Assembly (NCBI GenBank): GCA_934700265.1
Contig: CAKUXH010000001.1
Location: forward strand, 1-28,706
Length of the DNA: 28,706 bases
From: an uncultured Opitutales bacterium
Lineage (GTDB): Bacteria > Verrucomicrobiota > Verrucomicrobiia > Opitutales > UBA9783
Reading direction: 5' to 3'
In this document: in pieces, positions 7,901 through 16,356 of the stretch
Numbering within the stretch: the stretch's first letter is position 1
Layout: every line of letters begins with the position of its first letter
Made by a program: the position numbers and the translations under genes
The notes under the pieces: model-generated
Told to the model about the DNA's origin: nothing
Databases searched by the model: none
The model's input: the letters and a program-made list of their open reading frames with translations, nothing else

Positions 7901-8464
7901 ATGATAGATTACAATCGTTTTTTAAAACAAGTTGGTGATAATATGCAAAAGTCGGTCGATCACACCATTCGTCAATTTGGTACTTTGCATACCGGGAAAG
8001 CTTCCCCACAAATGTTAGAAAATGTTATTATTGAGGTTTATGGATCAAATATGCGCTTGAAAGATATTGCATCCATTACAACTCCAGATGCAAGAACATT
8101 AAAGGTACAACCATGGGATAAGGCAAATTTAAAAGCAATCGAAAAAGGAATTTTGTTAGCTAACCTTGGAATCAATGCTTCTATTTTTGGAGAATTTGTT
8201 CATTGTCCATTGCCTGAATTAAGTCGTGAACGCCGTCAAGAACTAGCTAAATTAGCAAGCGGAATGGCTGAAGAAGGTAAGGTTTCTGTTCGTGGGTGTC
8301 GTCGTGATGCAATGGAAGTCATAAAAAATGAAAAAAAAGCAGGAACATGCTCAGAAGATGATGTAAAAAAACTAGAAAAAGAAATTCAAAAATTGACCGA
8401 CAAATATATAGAAAGCGTTGAAAAAGTTCTTGCTGATAAAGAAAAAGAACTTACAACAATTTAA
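7901..8464 (+). CDS. frr: Ribosome-recycling factor, 187 aa
   Basis: Splits post-termination 70S complexes together with EF-G and IF3. The three-helix bundle is seen as HTIRQFGTLHTGKASPQMLENVIIEVYGS, then the conserved PDARTLKVQPWDKANLKAIEKGI and PLPELSRERRQELAKLA in the inter-domain region. The last 45 residues form a highly charged helix (KKLEKEIQKLTDKYIESVEKVLADKEKEL). Its length is the family norm. A strong ribosome site (GAGGAG, 7889-7894) precedes ATG 7901, and a strong terminator follows, marking the end of the operon. Confidence 0.95.
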   Translation: MIDYNRFLKQVGDNMQKSVDHTIRQFGTLHTGKASPQMLENVIIEVYGSNMRLKDIASITTPDARTLKVQPWDKANLKAIEKGILLANLGINASIFGEFVHCPLPELSRERRQELAKLASGMAEEGKVSVRGCRRDAMEVIKNEKKAGTCSEDDVKKLEKEIQKLTDKYIESVEKVLADKEKELTTI

Positions 8465-8478
8465 TTTACCTTAAAACA

Positions 8479-8511
8479 AAAAGCCGCAAAAATTTTGCGG
8501 CTTTTATTTTT
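8479..8511. terminator. Bidirectional terminator between frr and the 361-aa gene
   Basis: A 13-bp stem (AAAAGCCGCAAAA at 8479-8491, complement at 8493-8505, one base between) with a GCCGC core is followed by ATTTTT on the plus strand. Read from the minus strand it is followed by TGTTTTAAGG, so it can also end the convergent gene. Confidence 0.85.
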
Positions 8512-9595
8512 AAGAAGCTTGTTGCGAAGGTTTGATATGTTTTTCAATAAAGTTATCTAACATTTTTTGAGACATACTATCGTCACCCGTTAAATAGATT
8601 TTATTATCATCAGTAGTATTAGAATTATTATTAGCAGTATTAGAATTTTTTTCATTTTTTCCAATAAAATTTACAATAGAATCCATTGCTCTAGTCTTTT
8701 TAGAAAAACTCTGAATATTGCTTAACATTTCAGCTAATGGGTATTGTACTTTTTCTAAAGCTCCAGCAGCTAAAAATTTTTCAGCCTCCTTTAATGGCAT
8801 TGGAGCCCGCATAAAATCTTGAAAAAATTTAGCAATAAAATTTTTCATCATAGATTCGCTTGTGCTAACATCAGAAAGTTTATATTTCTCTATGTTAATA
8901 ATTTCATTTGAAAAGTGCAACATTGTTTCCAACTCTTTTAATTCCTTTGCTATAATTTCTTTTTTATTTGATACATTCTCATTTGAAAGCTTAGGAAGAG
9001 AATCCTCAAGATGGTTAAGTATTTCTTTTTCTAAATTTCTCAAAGCATCATACTGATCTTTAATCGAAACATTCGGATTTTTTAACATGATAAAAGTGTT
9101 AAAAGCTTTCAACATCAAACTCTGATCTTTTACTGTATTGCATGCTTTTTGCAGAGCAGTTAATTCATCCGAAGTTAATTTATCCAAATTAAATACACCA
9201 TCCTTACGGGAAAACATCTGATCAAAAGTAGAGCTATCACCTTTTAAATTATCGACAACAACAATTTTAGCCCATACATCCACCCCTTCATTTACACGCT
9301 TTCTAATTAATCCTTCTTGCCATGCTTGTTTTATATGATTAATATTTATACTCTCTGCAGAAATACTATTAAACGAATTATTATTTTCAAATGAACGCAC
9401 AGTTACAGAATTCAGTTTTACTGGCACTGTATGTTTTGAAGTCAAAACAGGTGCTTTACAAAATCCCAACTTTTGCAAAATATTTGTAACAGCGCTCTTT
9501 AACCTACTCACAAATCGATGAATTTTACTTTCCGATTGAACATCTGTAACACCAGTTGCTCTTACATCTACATTATTATTTATATTTAATTCCAT
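8510..9595 (-). CDS. Unrecognised 361-aa protein, candidate secreted effector
   Basis: I do not recognise a family. There is no signal peptide or membrane segment. Residues 1-27 are polar and rich in Asn, Val, Thr and Ser (MELNINNNVDVRATGVTDVQ), followed by a basic amphipathic helix (about 27-45). Most of 85-315 is predicted helical with charged, coiled-coil-like stretches. An Asn/Ser/Thr/Asp-rich linker (about 318-335) precedes a short C-terminal helix ending in SQQAS. A disordered, signal-less N-terminus before a helical body is typical of type III substrates, and a type III chaperone is encoded at the right edge; this link is inference. The gene stands alone, divergent from glgP and convergent with frr. 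No ribosome site precedes ATG 9595. Confidence 0.6.
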   Translation of the reverse strand: MELNINNNVDVRATGVTDVQSESKIHRFVSRLKSAVTNILQKLGFCKAPVLTSKHTVPVKLNSVTVRSFENNNSFNSISAESININHIKQAWQEGLIRKRVNEGVDVWAKIVVVDNLKGDSSTFDQMFSRKDGVFNLDKLTSDELTALQKACNTVKDQSLMLKAFNTFIMLKNPNVSIKDQYDALRNLEKEILNHLEDSLPKLSNENVSNKKEIIAKELKELETMLHFSNEIINIEKYKLSDVSTSESMMKNFIAKFFQDFMRAPMPLKEAEKFLAAGALEKVQYPLAEMLSNIQSFSKKTRAMDSIVNFIGKNEKNSNTANNNSNTTDDNKIYLTGDDSMSQKMLDNFIEKHIKPSQQAS

Positions 9596-9718
9596 GATAA
9601 AAATATATAACGGATTTTTATCAAAAAACTTTAGTTTTATATCTTTTTTAGGTGTTCTCTTTATATTATTATCCGATTATATATAAATACCCTATTTTTA
9701 GCGTTTAAAATTTTATCA

Positions 9719-9747
9719 TTGATTAATAAGGTAAAATACGCTATAAT
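9719..9747 (+). promoter_or_regulatory. Sigma70-type promoter of glgP
   Basis: TTGATT (9719-9724), a 17-base spacer and a perfect TATAAT (9742-9747). The expected start is near 9754, giving a leader of about 30 bases that contains AAGG at 9773-9776, seven bases before ATG 9784. Confidence 0.8.
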
Positions 9748-9783
9748 AAATATAAGTTAAATGATGGTAAGTAAGGTTTTAGT

Positions 9784-12204
9784 ATGACAAAAAAAGATTT
9801 AAAAGAAGCTATAGAACGACATATACACCAAACATTGGCAAGAGATGAAAACAGTGCTACATCACGTGATTGGTGGTTAGCCTGCTGCTATGCAATAAAC
9901 GATCAAATATTTCAAAGATTAAGCGAAAACCAAATAGAACAAAAAGCAAAAGATGTAAAACGAGTATATTATTTTTCACTAGAATATCTGATGGGACGCC
10001 TGCTTAACACCAATCTTGATAATCTAGATTTCAAAGATACTTTAATTGAAGCACTAAAAGACCTAGGCCAAGATTATGAAAAAATTCGACAAGAAGAAGT
10101 TGATATGGGACTTGGAAATGGTGGTTTAGGTAGACTAGCGGCTTGTTTCATGGATTCTCTTGCAACCTTAAACTATCCAGCCGTTGGCTATGGTATCTTA
10201 TACGAATTTGGTCTGTTTAAACAAAATATTGTCAATCATCGACAAGAAGAACTACCTGATAATTGGTTAAAATTTGGCAATCCATGGCGCTTATTACGCG
10301 CAGAACGTACACAAAAAGTTCAAATTTATGGACATCTTGAAACAAAGTACAATGATAAAGGCGACAAAAAACAAGTTTGGGTTGGTGCTAAAACGATTTT
10401 AGGACTCCCATGGGATATTCCGATCGTCGGCTATCGTGGTAAAACAGTCAATTATCTTCGTTTATGGGAGTCTCGTGCATCAGAAGATTTTGATCTAAAA
10501 GCATTTAATGAAGGTGGATATGTTGAAGCTGTTCGAGAAAAAGCTGAAGGCGAAACTATTTCTAAAGTACTTTATCCCAATGATAAAACTCAAAACGGTA
10601 AAGAGTTACGCCTGGTTCAACAATATTTTTTTGTTTCATGTTCTTTAAAAGATATCGTAAGACGTTTTAAGGTAAATCATACCCATTGGAAAGATTTTCC
10701 GAAAAAAGTAGTTATTCAACTAAATGACACGCATCCTGCGATCGCTATCCCAGAGTTAATGCGATTATTAATAGATGAAGAAGGTCTTCCTTGGGAAGAA
10801 GCCTGGAATTTGTGTCGCAAAGTTTTTGCTTACACAAATCATACGCTCTTACCCGAAGCACTTGAAAAATGGAGCGTTCCGCTGATAGGAAAAGTACTTC
10901 CTAGACATCTACAAATTATCTACGAAATTAATCAATGGGTTCTTGATAACGAAGTTGAAAAAAAATGGCCAGGTAATACAGAAAAGAAACGTCAACTTTC
11001 GCTTATTGAGGAAGGTTATCCTCAATACGTCCGTATGGCTTACCTTTCGGTGGTATCTAGTTTTTCTGTTAATGGAGTTGCAAAACTGCATACAGAATTG
11101 CTTAAAACAAAACTATTTCCTGGATTTAATGAACTCTATCCTAAAAAATTTAATAATAAAACAAACGGTGTTACACCTCGCCGATGGATAAAATCTGTAA
11201 ATCCTAAATTAGCTAACTTAATTACTAGAACATTAGGTAATGATCACTGGATAACAGATTTAAAACAGCTTCAACAGTTAGAAAAGCATGTAGAAGACGA
11301 TGCTTTTTTACAAGAATACATGGCAATTAAAAAAGCTAATAAATGTAATTTAGCACGTTTTATCGAAAATACATGCCATATATTCATTGATCCAGAAGCG
11401 CTATTTGATGTCCAAATCAAACGCTTACATGAGTACAAGCGTCAACATCTAAACCTGCTTCACTGCTTAAAATTGTATTACGATTTACTGCATGGAAAAC
11501 GCTCAACCGATTTTAAACGTGTTGTAATATTTGCAGGGAAAGCTGCCCCTGAATATCATGCAGCAAAAGAAATTATTCATGGCATTAACTTACTTGCTCA
11601 AAAAGTTAATACCGATAAACGCATTTCAGATGCCTTAAAAATCGTATTTCTCCCTAACTACGGAGTTACTTTGGCTGGAAAAATTATTCCAACAGCTGAT
11701 CTATCGGAACAAATATCAACAGCAGGTAAAGAGGCTTCGGGCACAGGAAATATGAAACTCGGGCTTAATGGAGCTTGTACCATTGGTACGTTAGACGGAG
11801 CTAATGTTGAAATGTTAGAACAGGTAGGTCCAGAAAATATTTTCATTTTTGGCAATACGGTCGAAAGCCTAGAGAAGTTACAAAAACAGGGTTATAATCC
11901 CTATTATATTTATCAATCGAATCCTAATTTAAAAGCAATTTTAGATTGGATGGAATCTGATTTTTTCTGCGAAAACGGTCACAATCCAATGAAAAATATT
12001 CGCAGCGGTTTGTTGGAAGGCGGAGATCCATTCTTTGTTTTAGCAGATTTTGATTCTTACTGTAGTATGCAAGAAAAGATAGAAAAAATTTATGAAAATC
12101 AGCGTGCTTGGGCTCAAAAAGCATTGCTCAATACAGCCCGCTTAGGATATTTCTCAAGCGATCGTACTATAAAAGATTACGTCGAAGATATCTGGAAATT
12201 GTAA
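9784..12204 (+). CDS. glgP: Glycogen/maltodextrin phosphorylase, 806 aa
   Basis: Pyridoxal-phosphate enzyme releasing glucose-1-phosphate from alpha-1,4-glucans, in cytoplasmic storage-polysaccharide breakdown. It matches glycosyltransferase family 35 over its whole length: RVYYFSLEYLMGR (about 60-72), GLGNGGLGRLAACFMDS (about 112-128), YGILYEFGLF, LNDTHPAIAIPELMR, TNHTLLPEALEKW, NGVTPRRW, DVQIKRLHEYKRQ and the cofactor site EASGTGNMKLGLNG, whose Lys658 should bind PLP. Length is that of a complete bacterial enzyme. It is monocistronic, with its own promoter and a downstream hairpin; no glgA, glgB or glgC is adjacent, so the rest of glycogen metabolism lies elsewhere. Confidence 0.97.
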   Translation: MTKKDLKEAIERHIHQTLARDENSATSRDWWLACCYAINDQIFQRLSENQIEQKAKDVKRVYYFSLEYLMGRLLNTNLDNLDFKDTLIEALKDLGQDYEKIRQEEVDMGLGNGGLGRLAACFMDSLATLNYPAVGYGILYEFGLFKQNIVNHRQEELPDNWLKFGNPWRLLRAERTQKVQIYGHLETKYNDKGDKKQVWVGAKTILGLPWDIPIVGYRGKTVNYLRLWESRASEDFDLKAFNEGGYVEAVREKAEGETISKVLYPNDKTQNGKELRLVQQYFFVSCSLKDIVRRFKVNHTHWKDFPKKVVIQLNDTHPAIAIPELMRLLIDEEGLPWEEAWNLCRKVFAYTNHTLLPEALEKWSVPLIGKVLPRHLQIIYEINQWVLDNEVEKKWPGNTEKKRQLSLIEEGYPQYVRMAYLSVVSSFSVNGVAKLHTELLKTKLFPGFNELYPKKFNNKTNGVTPRRWIKSVNPKLANLITRTLGNDHWITDLKQLQQLEKHVEDDAFLQEYMAIKKANKCNLARFIENTCHIFIDPEALFDVQIKRLHEYKRQHLNLLHCLKLYYDLLHGKRSTDFKRVVIFAGKAAPEYHAAKEIIHGINLLAQKVNTDKRISDALKIVFLPNYGVTLAGKIIPTADLSEQISTAGKEASGTGNMKLGLNGACTIGTLDGANVEMLEQVGPENIFIFGNTVESLEKLQKQGYNPYYIYQSNPNLKAILDWMESDFFCENGHNPMKNIRSGLLEGGDPFFVLADFDSYCSMQEKIEKIYENQRAWAQKALLNTARLGYFSSDRTIKDYVEDIWKL

Positions 12205-12212
12205 TAGAAAAC

Positions 12213-12251
12213 AAGGAAATAGTTTTTTAAAAAATAAGCTATTTCCCTTTT
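12213..12251. terminator. Probable terminator between glgP and lspA
   Basis: GGAAATAG (12215-12222) and CTATTTCC (12239-12246) form an 8-bp stem. The intervening TTTTTTAAAAAA can pair further, and CTTTT follows. It lies between convergent stops and could serve both. The T tract is short, so strength is uncertain. Confidence 0.55.
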
Positions 12252-12259
12252 GCGTAAAT

Positions 12260-12688
12260 TTATTTTTTAAACAAAAAAATTAAGAAAAAACAAGTAAGAG
12301 TAATAGCAATATCTGCAATATTAAAACAAGGCCAATGCCAAGTATCAATATGAAAATCGAGAAAATCGATAACGTAACTTCTAAATAATCGATCATAGGT
12401 ATTCCCTGCAATTCCTCCTATAAGCAACCCTACCAGCCATATTAATTGAGTATGTTGGTGTATTTTTGGCAGATACAAAATAAGAAAAATTATAGCCAAA
12501 ACGCCCAAAAATGCAAGGATGTAAGTACAATGAGCACCTAATCCCCAAATACTTCCCGGATTAAAAACAAGTGTAAGTGAAAAAAAGGATGTAAGCTTTA
12601 TGGGATAGCTACAAAAGGTTAACGCCAACCATTTTGTAACTTGATCGACAAGAAAAATAATGAATGAAAATATATATATTTTTTTCAT
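12260..12688 (-). CDS. lspA: Lipoprotein signal peptidase (SPase II), 142 aa
   Basis: Inner-membrane aspartyl peptidase that removes signal peptides from diacylated prolipoproteins. Four transmembrane segments are visible (about 4-24, 56-74, 82-95 and 125-141). Conserved features are VDQVTKWLA (14-22), FNPGSIWGL (42-50), AGNTYDRL (94-101) and the catalytic pair Asp108 (YVIDFLDF) and Asp126 (NIADIAI). Slightly short but complete. Its ATG overlaps the TGA of the DksA-like gene (12685-12688), so it is last in the ileS-dksA-lspA operon. The order ileS, DksA-like, lspA is a recurrent arrangement. Confidence 0.95.
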   Translation of the reverse strand: MKKIYIFSFIIFLVDQVTKWLALTFCSYPIKLTSFFSLTLVFNPGSIWGLGAHCTYILAFLGVLAIIFLILYLPKIHQHTQLIWLVGLLIGGIAGNTYDRLFRSYVIDFLDFHIDTWHWPCFNIADIAITLTCFFLIFLFKK

Positions 12689-13395
12689 TCTTCTAATTCT
12701 GCTTCTAGATCTTCATCTTCATTATCCTCATAAAATGGACGTTTAGGCTCATTATCAATGTCTTCATCTTCAGAAATACGCTGAGTATTAGCCATCTGGG
12801 CTAAAAGGCGCATGCGTTTAGCTTCTTCCATCTGCCGTTGTCCCTCAAGTGAATAACGCGTGTAAGGAATTGATTCCAGACGTTCTGGTAATATAGCCTG
12901 TCCAGTCATTTCACATATTCCATAAGTCCCATCAAAAATTCGTTTGATAGCTGCATCAATCTCCTGCAAAACTTCTTTAGGATTTGAAATTAACTCCAAC
13001 AAACTTTCATCCTCTTCAGAACGAGGTACCTCTCCTTTTTGCAAAAGCTCTTTTATATGTAACATTTTATCGTAGTATTTTTGCCATTTTTCAGGAACAG
13101 CCCCCGCTTCTGACTTGTTCTTTTCAATATTTGCCGGTTTTTGAGGATTAAACCCTAAAATATCACTCAATGAAGCTGATTTAAATACGCGCTTTTCGGT
13201 AACTTTAGCAACTTCTTTTTTATTTTCTACCGTTATCTTACGATTTTGACTTACGGTATTAGCTGCTTTTTCCCTTTCTGCAATAACATTATCAACATCG
13301 CTCATGAGGAAATGCTCATCACGATTATTAATCGTCTTATTTAATCGTCCTCGAGAACATGCGGCTTTCAATAAACTTTTCAAATCCTGCTTCAT
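12685..13395 (-). CDS. TraR/DksA-family protein with degenerate zinc finger, 236 aa
   Basis: DksA-type proteins insert a coiled coil into the RNA polymerase secondary channel. The C-terminal half matches the family: a helical hairpin (about 105-150, from WQKYYDKML to KEVLQEIDAAIKRI), then DGTYGICEMTGQAILPERL. The zinc finger is degraded: Cys161 remains, Thr164 replaces the second Cys, and the second pair is lost in PYTRYSLEGQRQ. The first 100 residues are a basic, low-complexity extension, so the protein is far longer than E. coli DksA (151 aa), and it ends in an acidic tail. I use ATG 13395 because GAGGA (13404-13400) sits just upstream; TTG 13428 would overlap ileS. It lies between ileS and lspA. 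Family certain; a polymerase role is inferred. Confidence 0.85.
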   Translation of the reverse strand: MKQDLKSLLKAACSRGRLNKTINNRDEHFLMSDVDNVIAEREKAANTVSQNRKITVENKKEVAKVTEKRVFKSASLSDILGFNPQKPANIEKNKSEAGAVPEKWQKYYDKMLHIKELLQKGEVPRSEEDESLLELISNPKEVLQEIDAAIKRIFDGTYGICEMTGQAILPERLESIPYTRYSLEGQRQMEEAKRMRLLAQMANTQRISEDEDIDNEPKRPFYEDNEDEDLEAELEE

Positions 13396-13399
13396 GATA

Positions 13400-13404
13400 T
13401 CCTC
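13400..13404 (-). promoter_or_regulatory. Ribosome-binding site fixing the DksA-like start
   Basis: GAGGA on the minus strand, four bases before ATG 13395, within the 14-base gap after the ileS stop. It decides for the ATG over the more distal TTG at 13428. Confidence 0.7.
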
Positions 13405-13409
13405 AATTC

Positions 13410-16208
13410 TTATAGTTTTGCCTTCCAAGCTTTTAAAACTTCAACACAACGTTCTGAAACTTCCCCAAATCCTTCAACTTCAACAAGTTTATCCACCCAA
13501 CGCCATGTTCTAGGACAACGTACGCCATCCGCATGTTTTACAACAATAGATAAGTCAGCATAAGCTCCTTCAAGTATATTCAAATGAACAGCGGATACAA
13601 TGAAATATTCAGGAAGTTGATCCTTATATTTTTTCAAAACAGCCTCCACAGAATTTTGACTACCTATTGACAATAAGACTTGGGCATCCAAAGACTGACC
13701 TATGATTTTTTGTTGACGCGACTTCTCAAGCTCAGCTTGTACAGCTTCCCTTACCTTGAATAATACTTCAAAATCTTGAGCTAAAACTTCATCTTTATAT
13801 AATTCTACTACAACAGGAAAATTCTCCAAATGAATAGAATGCTCATAGCCAAAATCAGAATTTCCTTGCAAATACCCCCAAGCTTCATCTGCGGTAAATG
13901 TTAACACTGGAGCTATCAAACGTAGTAAAGTTTGACACACTTCATACAACGCTGTTTGAGCCGAACGACGTTCTGCACCATCCGAACGCAATGTATACAA
14001 ACGATCCTTCAAAATATCATGGTAACGTGCAGATAAAGTCAACGTACAAAAACGGTTAATCGCCTGATACACTCTATGAAAATCATAATTTTCATAGGCT
14101 TGTGTAACTTCCAAGACAAGCACATTCGTTTCGCTCAAAATCCAACGATCAATTGGTAACATATTATTATACACAATTCGATCCTTATTTTTATCGAAAT
14201 CGAACAAATTACCTAATTGAAAACGTAAGGTATTTCTAAGTGTTCGATAGGTTGAAATAACGTGCTGAATAATGTTTTCAGACACGGGGATATCATTGCG
14301 ATAATCTTCCGAAGCTACCCATAGACGTAGGATATCGGCACCATACTTGGCTGTATATGCCTCTGCAGTCTGTGGACTTCCATCACTTTTAGAAATCTTA
14401 CGACGATTTTCATCCACAAAAAATCCATGTGTTAAAACAGATTTATAAGGAGCACGATCCTTATCAACAAGCGTGGTTAATAAAGATGATTGGAACCATC
14501 CTCTATGCTGATCGCTACCTTCTAAATATAAATCTGCTGGCTCCCAACCATTTGCCTCCAATACAGTTACATGACTACAACCTGAATCAATCCAAACATC
14601 TAAGGTATCATTACTTTTATGTAAGGTTTTTACAGACCACCCTTCTGGTAATTTAATTCCTTCAAGCAGCGTCTGTGCTTCATTTTCAAACCACCATTGT
14701 GTTCCATAAACAGCAACTTTATCAGCAATTTGTTGAATAACATCTGCATCTAACAAAACTTGTCCATTCTCATCAAAAAATACAGGTAATGGGATTCCCC
14801 AAGTCCGCTGGCGACTGATACACCAATCAGGACGAGCAGCAACCGAACCAGAAATTCGATTTTTCCCCCACTCTGGCATCCAATTGACATGATCAATCGC
14901 AACACGTGCCTTCTCTTTCAACCCATCTAAATGGATAAACCACTGAGGCAATGCTCGAGAAATAACAGGAGACTTAGAACGCCAACAATGTGGGTAGGAA
15001 TGTGTATAAGGTGCAACATTTAAAAGTGCATTTTTTTGTTTTAATAACGCTATTACCGCATCATTCGCTGGGGAATCTCCCTTGGGCGTCCAGACAGCTT
15101 TACCTACCAACTCAACCGGCATATTTCCTTCTTGTGTAAAAACGCCACTATCATCCACTGGACAAGCAATTTCCAAATGATAACGTAATCCGGTATTGTA
15201 GTCATCAATGCCATGCCCTGGTGCAGTGTGTACACAACCTGTTCCCGCATCTAAAGTAACATAATCAGCTAAAACAATAGGACTTTCTAAATCTAAAAAC
15301 GGATGCTGTGTTTTAGCACCTTCTAACACTTTTCCTAAAAAATTTTTATCTAAACAATAAGATTCAATGTGACAGTCTTTAACAAAATTTTCAACCAATA
15401 ATTCTGCAACGATATAAGACTCTTCATTCGTTTTTACAGCCACGTAATTCAAACTAGGCGATAAAACAACAGCACGATTAGCAGGTAAAGTCCATGGTGT
15501 CGTGGTCCAAATAACTACTGCTGTTTTTTTCTCAAGGCCAAAAGCCTCCGGATTTTTCAAATAAAACTTAACCCAAATAGTTGTACTAACATGATCTTTA
15601 TATTCAATTTCAGCTTCCGCTAAAGCCGTTTTACAAGGGATAGACCAATAAACTGGTTTCTTACTACGATAAACAAGGCCTGCTTTTACAAATTTTGCAA
15701 AAGTTTTAAGAACATTTGATTCATAAATTGGGTTTTTAGTTTTATATGCATGTTCCCAATCTGCAACAATACCCAAACGTCTGAATTGGCCCTCTTGGCG
15801 TTTTATAAATGATTCTGAAAACTGATCACAAACTTTTCTTAATTCGACCGGATTTTTTAATAATTCTGGCTGCTCTTTGGAAACTTTATGCTCAATAGGT
15901 AACCCATGACAATCCCATCCAGGAATGTAAGGTGTTGAAAAACCCTGCATACTCTTATAACGCAAAATAATATCTTTTAAGATTTTATTTAATGCTGTTC
16001 CAATATGTACATCTCCATTGGTAAAAGGAGGACCATCATGCAAAACAAAACGTCGATGGTTTGCATTTTTCTTTTGTATTAAATCATACAAATGACTTTC
16101 TTCCCAATAAGCCAAACGCTCAGGTTCTCGCTTCACCAATTGCGCTTGCATTGGAAAATTCGTTTTCGGTAAATTCAACGTATCTTTTAATTTTATCGTT
16201 TCGGCCAT
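13410..16208 (-). CDS. ileS: Isoleucyl-tRNA synthetase, bacterial type, 932 aa
   Basis: Class I aminoacyl-tRNA synthetase charging tRNA-Ile, with a CP1 editing domain against valine. Seen are FVLHDGPPFTNGDVHIGTA (HIGH-type motif HIGT at 68-71), PGWDCHGLPIE, the editing-domain patterns VVIWTTTPWTLPANRAV and GTGCVHTAPGHG, SRQRTWGIPLP, EGSDQHRGWFQSS and the KMSKS-type loop KISKS (604-608). The C-terminal zinc knuckle is half gone: Cys898-x-x-Thr901 and Ser918-x-x-Cys921 stand where two CxxC pairs are usual. It is the bacterial (about 930 aa) form, not the longer eukaryote-like form found in Chlamydia. First gene of the ileS-dksA-lspA operon; no clear ribosome site and no T-box-like leader. Confidence 0.97.
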   Translation of the reverse strand: MAETIKLKDTLNLPKTNFPMQAQLVKREPERLAYWEESHLYDLIQKKNANHRRFVLHDGPPFTNGDVHIGTALNKILKDIILRYKSMQGFSTPYIPGWDCHGLPIEHKVSKEQPELLKNPVELRKVCDQFSESFIKRQEGQFRRLGIVADWEHAYKTKNPIYESNVLKTFAKFVKAGLVYRSKKPVYWSIPCKTALAEAEIEYKDHVSTTIWVKFYLKNPEAFGLEKKTAVVIWTTTPWTLPANRAVVLSPSLNYVAVKTNEESYIVAELLVENFVKDCHIESYCLDKNFLGKVLEGAKTQHPFLDLESPIVLADYVTLDAGTGCVHTAPGHGIDDYNTGLRYHLEIACPVDDSGVFTQEGNMPVELVGKAVWTPKGDSPANDAVIALLKQKNALLNVAPYTHSYPHCWRSKSPVISRALPQWFIHLDGLKEKARVAIDHVNWMPEWGKNRISGSVAARPDWCISRQRTWGIPLPVFFDENGQVLLDADVIQQIADKVAVYGTQWWFENEAQTLLEGIKLPEGWSVKTLHKSNDTLDVWIDSGCSHVTVLEANGWEPADLYLEGSDQHRGWFQSSLLTTLVDKDRAPYKSVLTHGFFVDENRRKISKSDGSPQTAEAYTAKYGADILRLWVASEDYRNDIPVSENIIQHVISTYRTLRNTLRFQLGNLFDFDKNKDRIVYNNMLPIDRWILSETNVLVLEVTQAYENYDFHRVYQAINRFCTLTLSARYHDILKDRLYTLRSDGAERRSAQTALYEVCQTLLRLIAPVLTFTADEAWGYLQGNSDFGYEHSIHLENFPVVVELYKDEVLAQDFEVLFKVREAVQAELEKSRQQKIIGQSLDAQVLLSIGSQNSVEAVLKKYKDQLPEYFIVSAVHLNILEGAYADLSIVVKHADGVRCPRTWRWVDKLVEVEGFGEVSERCVEVLKAWKAKL

Positions 16209-16281
16209 TTTTATTTTTTAACACCAATTCACTGGCAATAAAATATATTTAAAAAATAATGACAAGCTTTTTTTAAACTTA

Positions 16282-16310
16282 ATTATAATCAACTTATTCC
16301 ATTGTTTTAA
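16282..16310 (-). promoter_or_regulatory. Possible ileS promoter
   Basis: On the minus strand, TTAAAA (16310-16305), 17 bases, then a perfect TATAAT (16287-16282). It would give a leader of about 65-70 bases. The -35 matches only in part, and the gap to tal is AT-rich, so this is tentative. Confidence 0.4.
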
Positions 16311-16356
16311 AATAAATTTGCCATTCTCATTTTATTCCTACCAACTGTAATTTAAA

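Noticed and set aside
10943..11191. Open frames overlapping glgP (also near 10909, 11658 and 11924)
   Set aside because: They lie wholly inside a full-length conserved enzyme and show no family pattern.
13396..13428. TTG 13428 as start of the DksA-like gene
   Set aside because: It overlaps ileS and lacks a ribosome site, whereas ATG 13395 has GAGGA just upstream.
16209..16356. T-box riboswitch in front of ileS
   Set aside because: No T-box-like conserved core or terminator hairpin is seen in the 148-base leader region, and T-boxes are not expected in this lineage.
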